This document shows, piece after piece, positions 1-7,620 of a DNA stretch of 64,000 nucleotides. The stretch is taken from contig NZ_AP027081.1 of the NCBI RefSeq assembly GCF_030295425.1, positions 1,488,001 to 1,552,000 on the forward strand, given 5' to 3'. This DNA is from Mesoterricola sediminis. Its GTDB lineage: Bacteria; Acidobacteriota; Holophagae; Holophagales; Holophagaceae. Each line of letters begins with the position of its first letter. Positions within the stretch are counted from its first letter, which is position 1. A program made the position numbers and the translations under genes. The notes beneath the pieces are model-generated. The model did not search any database and was not told the DNA's origin. It saw nothing but the letters and a program-made list of their open reading frames with translations.

Positions 1-1675
1 TCTGCTTGGCCACGATGGCGAGGCGGCTGTGGAGGCCTTCCGGGAAGCCCGCGCCCCGCAGGGCCTTGCGCAGGAGGCGGTGGACGATGAGGTCCGGGTA
101 GCGGCGGATGGGGCTGGTGAAGTGCAGGTAGTCCTGGAGGGCCAGGCCGGAGTGGCCGATGTTGTCGGCGCTGTAGGCGGCCTTCTTGAGGCTGCGCACC
201 AGGAGGTTGTTCAGCATGGCCTCCAGCGGCCCCCCGCGGATCTTGTCCAGCATGGCGTTCAGGACTTCGGGGGTGGCGGGGTCGTAGGGCCGGATCAGGC
301 CGAAGGCCGAGGCGACCTCCTTGAAGGCCTCCAGCTTGAGGGGATCGGGCACGTCGTGGACCCGGTAGATGGTGGCCAGCTTGCGGCGGGTGAAGAACCG
401 CGCCACGGCCTCGTTCGCCAGCAGCATGAACTCCTCGATCATGCGGTGGGCGTCGTGGTGGGCGTAGCGGCGGGCGTCCTTGACGCGGCCCTCCTCGTCG
501 AAGACGAACTCCGTCTCCTCGGAATCCAGGTTGAGGGCGCCGCGGCCCAGGCGGATGGCGGTGAGGCTCCGGCTCACCCGGAGGGCCTCCTCCAGCATGG
601 CGGCGACGTCCTCGCCCATCCAGGCGCGCACGGCCCGGTCCCCGTCCATGCACGCGGCCTTCACCTGGTCGTAGGTGAGGCGCTTCCGGGAGCGGATCAC
701 GGATTCGGAGAAGCGGGTCTCCACCACCTCCAGGGCGGGGGAGAGGGTCATCCACGCGGTCAGGGTGAGGCGGTCCACGCCCTCCCGGAGGCTGCAGAGT
801 TCGCCCGAGAGGCGCTCGGGGAGCATGGGGATGCACTGGTCGGGGAAGTAAACGGAGGTGCCCCGGGCCAGGGCCTCGCGGTCGAGGGGGCCCTCCTCGG
901 CCACGTAGTGGCTCACGTCGGCGATGTGGACGCCCAGGATCCAGCCGCCGCCCTCCTCCTCGGGGAGGGCCTCGAGGCTGATGGCGTCGTCGAAGTCCTT
1001 GGCGCTGGGCGGGTCCACGGTCACCGTGAGCTGCTGGCGCAGGTCCTCCCGGTCCCGGGTCCAGGCCTCGGGGAGCTCGGTGGGGAAGGGGGCCAGCTCC
1101 TGCATCACCGCGTCGGGGAAGTCCGTGCGCAGGTTGAAGAGGGCGGCGGTGAGGCGGTTCTCGATGTGCAGGTCGGTGGGCCGGCCCAGCCGGGCCTTCA
1201 CGACGCCCTTCACCTGGCGCGCGGCCACGTCGGGATCCAGGAGGACGCTCACCAGGTCGCCATCCCCGGCCAGGTCGGTGGGCGGCACGGAGACGATCTG
1301 GGAGAGCCGGGGCTCCAGGGGGATGGCCCGCCAGCCCCAGGCCTGCTTCTGGAGCAGGGCGGGGATGGGGTCGGGGGTGCGGGAGAGGATGCGGAGGACC
1401 TTGGCCCGGGGCCGGCCGTCCAGGGTCAGGCCCGTGAGCTCGGCCTGGACCCGGTCCCCGTGGATGGCGTCGTGCCCCTCACGCCAGTCGACCAGGAGGT
1501 CCAGCCCGTCGCTCCGGCGGGCGTTGAGGGGGCGCAGGAAGCCCCCGGTGCCCTCCGGGTGACCCAGGAACAGGGCTTCGAAGGTCTCGCCCTCCCGGGG
1601 CAGGCCCCGGACGGGACCCCTTTCCGGTCGGGGAGCGTTGGCGTGGCGGGGTGGCGGTTGCTTGCGGTGGCCCAT
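1..1675 (-). CDS. rnr: Ribonuclease R (3' end cut by window edge)
   Basis: Hydrolytic 3'-5' exoribonuclease of the RNB/RNase II superfamily that degrades structured RNA in the cytoplasm. About 558 codons are visible, from ATG at 1675 to the window edge, and the frame stays open at position 1. An N-terminal basic, proline-rich stretch is followed by OB-fold-like sequence and the RNB catalytic core, with the metal-binding signature DPPSAKDFDDAISL and then HIADVSHYV. The visible end, SPIRRYPDLIVHR, is a conserved late RNB motif. The end of the RNB domain and the C-terminal S1 domain lie outside the window. No strong Shine-Dalgarno sequence precedes the ATG. I chose this start because homology begins soon after it and no better start lies upstream. 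RNase R rather than RNase II is inferred from the basic N-terminus and overall pattern. Confidence 0.93.
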   Translation of the reverse strand, partial: MGHRKQPPPRHANAPRPERGPVRGLPREGETFEALFLGHPEGTGGFLRPLNARRSDGLDLLVDWREGHDAIHGDRVQAELTGLTLDGRPRAKVLRILSRTPDPIPALLQKQAWGWRAIPLEPRLSQIVSVPPTDLAGDGDLVSVLLDPDVAARQVKGVVKARLGRPTDLHIENRLTAALFNLRTDFPDAVMQELAPFPTELPEAWTRDREDLRQQLTVTVDPPSAKDFDDAISLEALPEEEGGGWILGVHIADVSHYVAEEGPLDREALARGTSVYFPDQCIPMLPERLSGELCSLREGVDRLTLTAWMTLSPALEVVETRFSESVIRSRKRLTYDQVKAACMDGDRAVRAWMGEDVAAMLEEALRVSRSLTAIRLGRGALNLDSEETEFVFDEEGRVKDARRYAHHDAHRMIEEFMLLANEAVARFFTRRKLATIYRVHDVPDPLKLEAFKEVASAFGLIRPYDPATPEVLNAMLDKIRGGPLEAMLNNLLVRSLKKAAYSADNIGHSGLALQDYLHFTSPIRRYPDLIVHRLLRKALRGAGFPEGLHSRLAIVAKQ

Positions 1676-1727
1676 GGAGCCAGCTTAGCACCGGCCCCCC
1701 CGGCGCGCCCGGCGCCCGTACGCACGA

Positions 1728-1753
1728 GGGGGGACCGCGCCGGCGGTCCCCCC
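1728..1753 (-). terminator. GC-rich hairpin downstream of the secreted coiled-coil gene
   Basis: A perfect 10-bp inverted repeat (GGGGGGACCG / CGGTCCCCCC) with a 6-nt loop lies just past the stop codon of the minus-strand gene ending at 1768. There is no U-tract, so this is a possible factor-assisted terminator or mRNA 3' stabiliser rather than a classical intrinsic terminator. Confidence 0.45.
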
Positions 1754-1767
1754 GGGGTCACGGCGGC

Positions 1768-2703
1768 CTACTTCTTGCGGGCCTTGGCGGCGGCCTTGGG
1801 CTGCACGCCGCTCTTGCCGTCGAGGACGTCCTTCAGGGCCTGCCGGAGGGCGGGGCTCTCGGGGTCCAGCACGATGAGGCGGCGGACGAAGGCGACCTTG
1901 TCGGCCTTCTCGGGGAAGGCGTTCATGTAGGCGGGGGTGGTGACCACGCCCTCGGCCCACTGGGACTTGTGGTGCTGCTCGACGGTGAACTTCGCCACCT
2001 CGGCGTCCATGTCCTTGATCTTCTTGTCCCGCTGCAGGATGAACTTGGCGATCTCCTCGTTCTGGCCCTTGATGCGGCTGTCCTGGGCGTCCAGGAACTT
2101 CTTGAAGTCGTCGTACTGGCGCTGGGCCCAGTCCAGGTCGTACTGGAAGAAGGCGGCCCACTTGTCGTTCTCGGCCTTGCGGGCCTCCCAGTCCTTGACC
2201 ATGGTCATGGAGGCCTCTTCGTAGTCCTCCAGCTTGGACTTGGCCTTGAGGGCGGCCACGGCCTCGGCGTTGCGGTCCAGGAGGGCCTGGAACTGGCCGG
2301 CCAGTTTCTTGTAGTCGTCCCGGGCCTCGGTCAGCTTGGCCTTGCCGGACTCCACGCTCTCCTTGGCCAGGTCGCAGGCGGTCTTGAGGTACTCCCGGCC
2401 CTTCTCCCACTGGCCCATGTTGTCGCAGGCCTGGTAGGCCATGTAGTAGGCCATGGTGTAGTCGGCGTAGGCCTTGGTGGACTGGTCCGCGGCGCGCACG
2501 GAGGTGGCGTCGAAGGTGGGTTTGGTGGTGGGCAGGAGGCCGAGGGCGATCTGCTGGGCCTTCTCGAAATCGAAGGCGTCGTTGGCGGCCTTGATGGCCG
2601 GGCGGGCCGCGGCGATCTGCTGGCCCGTGGTCTTGGCTGGCGCCTGGGCGATGAGGGCGGGCACGCCCAGCAGGGTGATGGCCAATGCGGTGTGCTTAGG
2701 CAT
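1768..2703 (-). CDS. Secreted coiled-coil protein of unknown function
   Basis: A 311-residue protein with a clear Sec signal peptide (MPKHTALAITLLGVPALIAQA, AQA-type cleavage). The mature part is almost wholly helical and rich in Lys, Glu, Ala and Asp, with heptad-like spacing through roughly residues 100-260, and ends in a basic Ala/Lys tail (KAAAKARKK). No catalytic motif is visible and I do not recognise a named family. The frame is open further upstream, but the ATG at 2703 is preferred because it begins the signal peptide and follows a GGAAAGG-like ribosome site. A periplasmic structural or scaffold role is possible but not shown. It appears monocistronic, between RNase R downstream and the HAAS/Sensor gene upstream. 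Confidence 0.75.
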   Translation of the reverse strand: MPKHTALAITLLGVPALIAQAPAKTTGQQIAAARPAIKAANDAFDFEKAQQIALGLLPTTKPTFDATSVRAADQSTKAYADYTMAYYMAYQACDNMGQWEKGREYLKTACDLAKESVESGKAKLTEARDDYKKLAGQFQALLDRNAEAVAALKAKSKLEDYEEASMTMVKDWEARKAENDKWAAFFQYDLDWAQRQYDDFKKFLDAQDSRIKGQNEEIAKFILQRDKKIKDMDAEVAKFTVEQHHKSQWAEGVVTTPAYMNAFPEKADKVAFVRRLIVLDPESPALRQALKDVLDGKSGVQPKAAAKARKK

Positions 2704-2769
2704 GTTGGTTCGCCTTTCCATGGTTCCCCTCGATTGTCGGGTCGGGGGGGCCAATTTGAAAAGTGCGTA

Positions 2770-2782
2770 ATTGGTGACCAAT
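2770..2782. promoter_or_regulatory. Short palindrome upstream of the secreted coiled-coil gene
   Basis: ATTGGT-G-ACCAAT is a perfect 6-bp inverted repeat around one central base, 67 bases before the start at 2703, in the 90-bp gap between two minus-strand genes. Its position and symmetry suit an operator, but no regulator can be assigned. Confidence 0.3.
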
Positions 2783-2793
2783 GCCTCAAAAGC

Positions 2794-3711
2794 TCAACGG
2801 GCCACGAGCAGGGCCCGGGCCAGGGCCCCATGGAGCCGGCCGAAGGCCAGGCCCAGGTGCAGGGTGCCGATCAGCCCCAGGAGGCCGCCCAGGGGGAGGA
2901 GGAGCACCACCCAGACGGGCGCCGAGAAGGTCTCGCACCCGACGACCACGAGGGGCAGGTGGAAGCCCCAGTGGAGGACCGGGATGGCCAGGAGGGAAAA
3001 GGAGACGACCAGGCCGATCAGCATGAAGGTGGAGGTCATCAGGCTGAGGGGGAGGTGGATCAGGAAGTAAACCAAGCATTTCCAGGTGTAGCTATCCCTG
3101 AAAAGGCCAGCCAACCTATCAACCAAGCGCTTGCCCTCGGGCAGGAGGGGGGGGCGCCGGGGCATGCGCACGTCCAGGAGGGCGTCCACCAGCCGGCCCT
3201 CTCCGAGGCCCAGGGCCCGCAGGGAGCCCAGGAAGAAGGCGGCCATGGGGAGGCCGATGATCAGGACCAGGAAGCCCAGGGACAGGGACAGGCCCGTGAC
3301 CGTCCAGATGAAGTAGAAGAGCCCGGTGAAGAAGGCGAGCAGGAGGTAGGCCAGGGCGGTGTAGGCCCGGCCGTCCACCAGCACCCCGAAGAAGCCCGGC
3401 CAGGGCCGGGGGGCCGGCTCGGGCCCGTCCGGGAGGGGATCCTCCGAGAGGGCGCTGGGCCGGGCCAGGGCCTGGGCCACGAGCTGGTCCCGGGTCCGGA
3501 ACTGGGCCGCCCGGTCCGCGGGATCGCCCAGGCCCTCCAGGATGCGCCGGGCGGCGTCCGCCGGGGAGAGGAGGGGTTCGGCCCAGGCCAGGCGGTCGCG
3601 TTCCGCCCGGAAGCGGGCCTCCGTCTCGGCGAGGGCGTCCTGCACGAGGGCGGGATCGCAGCCCGCCATGGCCTGGCGGAGGGCATGGAGGTACGGATGG
3701 ATCTCGGACAC
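2794..3711 (-). CDS. HAAS/DUF1700-like plus Sensor-domain membrane protein
   Basis: A 305-residue protein. The first 80 residues (HPYLHALRQAM... LEGLGDPADRAAQF) match the pattern of HAAS/DUF1700 domains, small helical modules found on proteins paired with PadR-type regulators. The rest resembles the Putative Sensor domain (PF13796): paired hydrophobic segments around residues 125-180 and 225-300, with the typical LGFLVLIIGLPMAAFFLG pattern. About four to five membrane helices are expected, placing it in the inner membrane. The GTG start at 3711 follows a GGAG five bases upstream; upstream in-frame sequence is antisense to the glycosyltransferase gene and is not used. No PadR regulator lies next to it, so partner and signal are unknown. 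The family assignment is from recalled patterns. Confidence 0.7.
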   Translation of the reverse strand: MSEIHPYLHALRQAMAGCDPALVQDALAETEARFRAERDRLAWAEPLLSPADAARRILEGLGDPADRAAQFRTRDQLVAQALARPSALSEDPLPDGPEPAPRPWPGFFGVLVDGRAYTALAYLLLAFFTGLFYFIWTVTGLSLSLGFLVLIIGLPMAAFFLGSLRALGLGEGRLVDALLDVRMPRRPPLLPEGKRLVDRLAGLFRDSYTWKCLVYFLIHLPLSLMTSTFMLIGLVVSFSLLAIPVLHWGFHLPLVVVGCETFSAPVWVVLLLPLGGLLGLIGTLHLGLAFGRLHGALARALLVAR

Positions 3712-3849
3712 GGGGACTCCAGGGTGGACGCCTCCAGGGTAACGCCGGGGGGCGCGCCGCCCGGGCCCAATCGGCCGCCGGGGGGCCGGCACCGGCGAGT
3801 GCCCGGCCAGGGCCGGTGGGCGGGGCCGCCGCCATAGTAGACTCGACCC

Positions 3850-4839
3850 ATGCGCATCGCCTTGCTCCGCCTTTCCGCCCTGGGGGACGTCCTGCGGGTG
3901 CTCCCCGCGTGGGCCAACCTGCGGGCGGCCTTCCCGGAAGCCCACCTCCAGGCCGTCATCGAGGACCGGCACGCCTTCCTCCTGGAGAAGGCCCCGGGCC
4001 TGGAGCCCATCGTGGTCCGCCGTTCGGCCCTGGGCCGTCCCTGGGCGGCGCCGGCGGAGCTGGCGCGGATCGCCGGCGCCCTGCGGGGGGCCGACGTCAC
4101 CCTGGATTTCCACGGCATCCTCAAGTCGGCGCTGCCGCCGTGGCTGGCCAAGGTCCCGGAACGGTGGGGGGACGGCCACACCCGGGAGGGCGCCCACCGG
4201 CTCCAGACCCGTCCGATGGCCTTCCAGCCCTGCACCCGGTACGACCAGGCCCTGGCCCTGGCCGGGGCCTTCGGCCGGGACCGGGGCATCGCCGGGCTGG
4301 ACCGGTTCCGGCCCGCCCTCCGGGACGCGGATCTGGGCGATCCGGGCCCGGTCTGGCAGGAGGATGGCCGCCCCCGCGCGGTGCTCGTGCCCGGGGCCTC
4401 CCGCCGGGGGGCCATCAAGCGCTGGCCCCTGCGCCACTGGCTCACCCTGGCCGCCCTGCTCCGGGAGCGCTACCAGCTCCGCTGGTCCCTGGGCCCGGAG
4501 GAGGCGGACCTGAGGGCCTGGCTCCCGGGGGCCACGGGCATCCCGGCCCTGCCGGCCCTGGACCTGTGGCGCCTGGCCGCGGCCCTGCGCCAGGCGGACC
4601 AGGTGGTGGCCCCGGACACGGGCCTCCTCCACCTGGCCGTCGTGCTGGGCGTGCCCGTGGTGGGCGTCTACGGGGGCAGCGATCCCCTCGTGGCCGGGTT
4701 GCCGGCGGGGGCCGGCCGGATCCTCCGGACGGGCATCGAATGCAGTCCCTGCCGCGAGCGCCAATGCCAGCGGCGGCAGTGCCTGGAGGACCTGGCCCCG
4801 GAGACCGTCGCGGCGGCCCTCCTGGCGCCTATTGGCTGA
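3850..4839 (+). CDS. Glycosyltransferase family 9 (heptosyltransferase-like)
   Basis: A 329-residue GT9 enzyme of the WaaC/WaaF/WaaQ type, which transfers heptose from ADP-heptose to the inner core of LPS at the cytoplasmic face of the inner membrane. The N-terminus RIALLRLSALGDVLRVLPAW is the family signature (RLSxxGD). The C-terminal half has VLVPGAS, then VVAPDTGLLHLAVVLGVPVVGVYGGSDP, the conserved D-T/S-G-x-x-H-x-A nucleotide-sugar site. A cysteine-rich tail (CSPCRERQCQRRQCLED) is seen in many heptosyltransferases. The acceptor (heptosyltransferase I, II or another) cannot be decided. Its 3' end overlaps the convergent protease gene by 11 bases. A heptose-bisphosphate phosphatase candidate lies at 58393. 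Confidence 0.88.
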   Translation: MRIALLRLSALGDVLRVLPAWANLRAAFPEAHLQAVIEDRHAFLLEKAPGLEPIVVRRSALGRPWAAPAELARIAGALRGADVTLDFHGILKSALPPWLAKVPERWGDGHTREGAHRLQTRPMAFQPCTRYDQALALAGAFGRDRGIAGLDRFRPALRDADLGDPGPVWQEDGRPRAVLVPGASRRGAIKRWPLRHWLTLAALLRERYQLRWSLGPEEADLRAWLPGATGIPALPALDLWRLAAALRQADQVVAPDTGLLHLAVVLGVPVVGVYGGSDPLVAGLPAGAGRILRTGIECSPCRERQCQRRQCLEDLAPETVAAALLAPIG

Positions 4840-5806
4840 CCCAGGCCGTGGCGAAGCCGACGCTGTTGGCCCCGTACCTGATCCACATGAACCCGTTGAT
4901 GCCCCAGGCGGGACTCCAGGAGTTCTTGAGGAGCCAGGCCCCCTTGGCGTCGTCCCAGCCCACGAGCTGGATGGCGTGGTTCACCTGGCTGCGGTTGTCC
5001 GTGCCGTCGAAGACCCCGCCGGTGTAGGCCATGAAGTAGTTGTCCGCGTACACGGTCGCCGATACGGCGCCATGGGCGTAGATGGCGGCCTTGATCGCGG
5101 CGGTGGAGGGCATGCTCCAGCCGGTGCCCACGTAGCCCCAGGTGCGCACCGGCGTCCAGGTGGCCTGGGTCGGCACCGCGCAGGCCACGGCCTGGGCGAT
5201 GTAGGGGTAGGCGGAGGCGGACACGGCCCCGGGGTAGTAGCCGGAGCCCCGGCCGCTCCGGGAGGGCTGGAGCATGCTGAAGGCGTAGTTGCCGCCGTTG
5301 CAGTCGTAGCCCCAGGGGTTGCAGGAGAGCACCTGCTGCTCGGACAGGGCCGGGGTGGTGGCGCTGGGCCGGATGCGCCCGTCGCTGCCCACGGCGCCCT
5401 GGGGCGCCCCGTGGGCCATCAGGTAGGCGGACTCCAGCCCGCCGATGGTGGAGAAGGCCCAGCAGCTGCCGCAGCTGCCCTGGTCCTTGACGTTGCTGAA
5501 CCAGCCCACGTAGCGGCTCGGCAGGGCGGTGGGATCCAGCTCGGGCTCCCCCTCCGGGCTGCCCGTGGCGTGGGCCTGGAATTCGGGCTGGGCCAGCTCC
5601 GGCCGGAAGCCGCAGAGCCGCTCGATGCCGTGGACCATGGCCGGGTTCACCCCGACGGTGAAGTGCCACCCGTGGGCCTCCACCTGGCGCCGGAGGGCGT
5701 CGGCCTGGGTGTAGAGGCGGGATTCGTAGCGGCGGGGACCGGGCCCGGCCGCGAGGGCGGGCAGGGCGAGGAGGAGGGTGGCGAGCCGGGTGAAGCGATG
5801 GATCAT
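4829..5806 (-). CDS. Secreted papain-family (C1) cysteine protease
   Basis: A 325-residue protein with signal peptide MIHRFTRLATLLLALPALAAG. A short propeptide-like region (roughly 25-90) precedes the protease domain. The catalytic signature KDQGSCGSCWAFSTIGG gives the oxyanion Gln and nucleophile Cys; the His is in VNHAIQLVGWDD and the Asn in LLKNSWSPAWGINGF. All key residues are present, so it should be active after export and processing. The start at 5806 is chosen for the signal peptide; the longer open frame upstream runs through the divergent regulator and is not coding. The role (nutrient acquisition, cell-wall turnover, interaction) is unknown. Confidence 0.9.
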   Translation of the reverse strand: MIHRFTRLATLLLALPALAAGPGPRRYESRLYTQADALRRQVEAHGWHFTVGVNPAMVHGIERLCGFRPELAQPEFQAHATGSPEGEPELDPTALPSRYVGWFSNVKDQGSCGSCWAFSTIGGLESAYLMAHGAPQGAVGSDGRIRPSATTPALSEQQVLSCNPWGYDCNGGNYAFSMLQPSRSGRGSGYYPGAVSASAYPYIAQAVACAVPTQATWTPVRTWGYVGTGWSMPSTAAIKAAIYAHGAVSATVYADNYFMAYTGGVFDGTDNRSQVNHAIQLVGWDDAKGAWLLKNSWSPAWGINGFMWIRYGANSVGFATAWVSQ

Positions 5807-6136
5807 GGCGGGCTCCAGGGGGAAGGGTTGCGGAACCGGGACCGCACCCTCCCGGCCCATGCCGGCGGGCGCGGGAACCTCGTGTGATGCCCTCCATTCG
5901 CCCAGCCCCGGTCCAACGCGCACAGGGTCCGGGCCTCGAGGGCGCGGCGGACGGGCCGGATTTCCGTGGGAGGCCCGGCCCGGACGGAAGGTAGGCCTCG
6001 GCCCCGGGCCTGTCAACCCACGCGTTTCGACGGTTTTGCCCGCCTCCGCCCGGGGGAGGATCCCTTCATATCCGGGCCCGGCAGCGAAAGATTTAGAAAT
6101 TTGTATAAATGTCTTAAGATGGGGACCGGACCCCCC
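5807..6136. other. Divergent intergenic region, protease / ArsR-type regulator
   Basis: The 330 bases hold no credible gene. Most is GC-rich; the last 60 bases turn AT-rich. Within it ATTTAGAAAT-TTGTATAAAT (6091-6110) is a semi-palindrome with ATTTA/TAAAT ends, overlapping a possible -10 box TATAAA (6104-6109) just before the regulator gene. This is where an ArsR-type autorepressor would be expected to bind. No promoter for the protease could be picked out. Confidence 0.45.
6091..6110 (+). promoter_or_regulatory. Candidate promoter/operator of the ArsR-SdpI-like pair
   Basis: An AT-rich imperfect palindrome in an otherwise GC-rich region, ending 26 bases before the regulator's ATG at 6137 and containing a TATAAA -10-like box. 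ArsR-family repressors bind AT-rich inverted repeats that overlap their own promoter; that this site serves the gene at 6137 is inferred from position and symmetry. Confidence 0.4.
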
Positions 6137-6403
6137 ATGACCTCCCCCGCCCTCACCTTCAAGGCCCTCGCCGACCCGACCCGGCGCCGGATGCTGGAAC
6201 GGCTCCGGAGCGGCGACCTCAACGCCGGGGAACTGGCGGAGGGGCTTCCCATGACCCGGGCCAGCGTCTCCCACCACCTGGCCCTGCTCAAGCAGGCCGG
6301 GCTCGTGCGGGTGCGCCGGCAGGGGCAGAACCTCGTCTACACCCTCGACACCACGGTCTTCCAGGAGGCGCTCCAATGGATGGTGGGATTCCTGAAACCC
6401 TAG
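6137..6403 (+). CDS. ArsR-family winged-helix repressor (SdpR-like)
   Basis: An 88-residue HTH protein: FKALADPTRRRMLERLRSGD is the standard ArsR opening helix, and MTRASVSHHLALLKQAGLV is the recognition helix. No cysteine metal site (CxC) is visible, so it belongs with non-metal SdpR-type autorepressors rather than metal sensors. The gene overlaps the next by 28 bases, and that product carries a DUF1648 domain, reproducing the sdpR-sdpI arrangement. An in-frame ATG at 6119 would add six residues; 6137 is preferred because family homology starts just after it. A likely autoregulatory site is at 6091-6110. Confidence 0.85.
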   Translation: MTSPALTFKALADPTRRRMLERLRSGDLNAGELAEGLPMTRASVSHHLALLKQAGLVRVRRQGQNLVYTLDTTVFQEALQWMVGFLKP

Positions 6404-7569
6404 GGCCGCGCGGCGGCCTCCGCCGGGAAGGGCCCGGCCTCGTCCTGGTGGCGCTCCAATGGGCGCTGGGCTTCGGCCTCTGGAGGGTCCTGCCGCCGGT
6501 GGTCCCCGTCCACTGGGGCCCCGGAGGCCACATCGACGGCTGGGGCCCCTCGACGGTGCCGGGCTTCCTCCTGCCGGGCCTGGCCACCGGCGTCTACGGG
6601 GCCCTCTGGGCCATCGCCGCCCTGGGCTGGGGCACCGAACGGAACCTCCCCATGCTGCGGCAGGCGCGCGTCCTGATGATGCTCTTCATGCTGGGCGTCC
6701 TGGGCGCCATCTACCTGCCCCCGGCGCTGGGGGCCGGCTGGGGCCACGTGGGACTGGCGATCCGGCTCCTGGTGGCCCTGCTGCTGCTCTTCCTGGGCAA
6801 CCTGATGCCGCGCGCGGAGCCCGCCGCGCCCGGCCGGGACCTGTGGAAGGACGCCCTCCGCCGAGGCGGGCGGCTGATGGTGGGCGCGGCCCTGGTGCTC
6901 CTGGCCTGCGCCTGGCTTCCCCCGGTCCCCTACTTCGCCCTCATGGCGGGTCTGACCCTGGCCGCGGGCCTGTACCCCTACGTGCGGGTCCAGCGGGGCC
7001 TCGACCGCCTCCGGGCCGCGGAGCCCCGGCCCCTGGACGCGGGGCCCGCGGGGCCCGCCCTCGGCGCGCCCGACGCCCTGGCCCTCCTCGGCGAGGCCAC
7101 CGTGCTGGCCTGCGTTCCGGGGACAGGCCACGCCCTGGCCGCCGCGGGCCTGCCGCCCCTCCTCTGGGGGATCCTCTTCGTGGAGGCCGAGCTCCGGCAG
7201 GGCGGGGAGCTCCACCGGGCACGCGTGTTCATGCGGGGCTTCGTGACGGCCGCGGTGGCCTCCGCCCTGGTCCTGGCCCTGCTCCTGCCGGGAACGCCGG
7301 GGCATCCCCCCCTGGCGGCGATCTTCGGCGGCCTCGCGGCCATGCTCCTCGTGAGCGGGGGCGGCCAGGTCCTGGCCCGGCGCACGGCGCCCGAATCGGC
7401 CCGCTCCGCCTGGGGCACGGGCCCGGTCCTCTGGGATCCGCGCGACGCCCGGATCTGGGTGCCCAAGGCCATGGGGATGGGCGCGAGCCTGAACTTCGCC
7501 CACGCCGCCTCCTGGGCGCTCACCCTGGGCCTCGTGGGCCTCCCCTTCCTGGCGGCGGGCCTCTTCTAG
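6376..7569 (+). CDS. SdpI-like DUF1648/DUF5808 membrane protein
   Basis: A 397-residue polytopic inner-membrane protein with about ten hydrophobic segments. Near the N-terminus, PVVPVHWGPGGHIDGWG is the DUF1648 signature (PxHWxxxGxxDxWG) of SdpI-type immunity/signalling proteins. Near the C-terminus, the pattern LWDPRDARIWVPKAMGMGASLNFAHAASW resembles DUF5808. In Bacillus, SdpI gives immunity to the SdpC toxin and sequesters SdpR at the membrane. The 28-bp overlap with the ArsR-type gene suggests co-translation and a similar signalling circuit, but no SdpC-like toxin gene is present here. Its TAG stop lies inside the left arm of a 22-bp hairpin. Confidence 0.8.
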   Translation: MDGGIPETLGPRGGLRREGPGLVLVALQWALGFGLWRVLPPVVPVHWGPGGHIDGWGPSTVPGFLLPGLATGVYGALWAIAALGWGTERNLPMLRQARVLMMLFMLGVLGAIYLPPALGAGWGHVGLAIRLLVALLLLFLGNLMPRAEPAAPGRDLWKDALRRGGRLMVGAALVLLACAWLPPVPYFALMAGLTLAAGLYPYVRVQRGLDRLRAAEPRPLDAGPAGPALGAPDALALLGEATVLACVPGTGHALAAAGLPPLLWGILFVEAELRQGGELHRARVFMRGFVTAAVASALVLALLLPGTPGHPPLAAIFGGLAAMLLVSGGGQVLARRTAPESARSAWGTGPVLWDPRDARIWVPKAMGMGASLNFAHAASWALTLGLVGLPFLAAGLF

Positions 7570-7620
7570 ACATCATGTATTGGCCCCTCATTCATTGCGG
7601 GGCCAATACATGATGTCTAG
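7566..7620. terminator. Perfect 22-bp inverted repeat, likely bidirectional terminator
   Basis: The left arm 7566-7587 (CTAGACATCATG...GGCCCC) is exactly complementary to the right arm 7599-7620, around an 11-nt loop. The stop codon of the SdpI-like gene lies in the left arm. Before the IS inserted, the cysS stop would have lain at the outer end of the right arm, so the hairpin sat exactly between two convergent genes. There is no U-tract. The IS5-type element begins at its outer edge. Confidence 0.6.

Noticed and set aside
29-3837. Long plus-strand open frames over RNase R and the next two minus-strand genes
   Set aside because: They lie opposite genes with clear family motifs, and the translations are low-complexity Gly/Ala/Val/Asp/His sequence.
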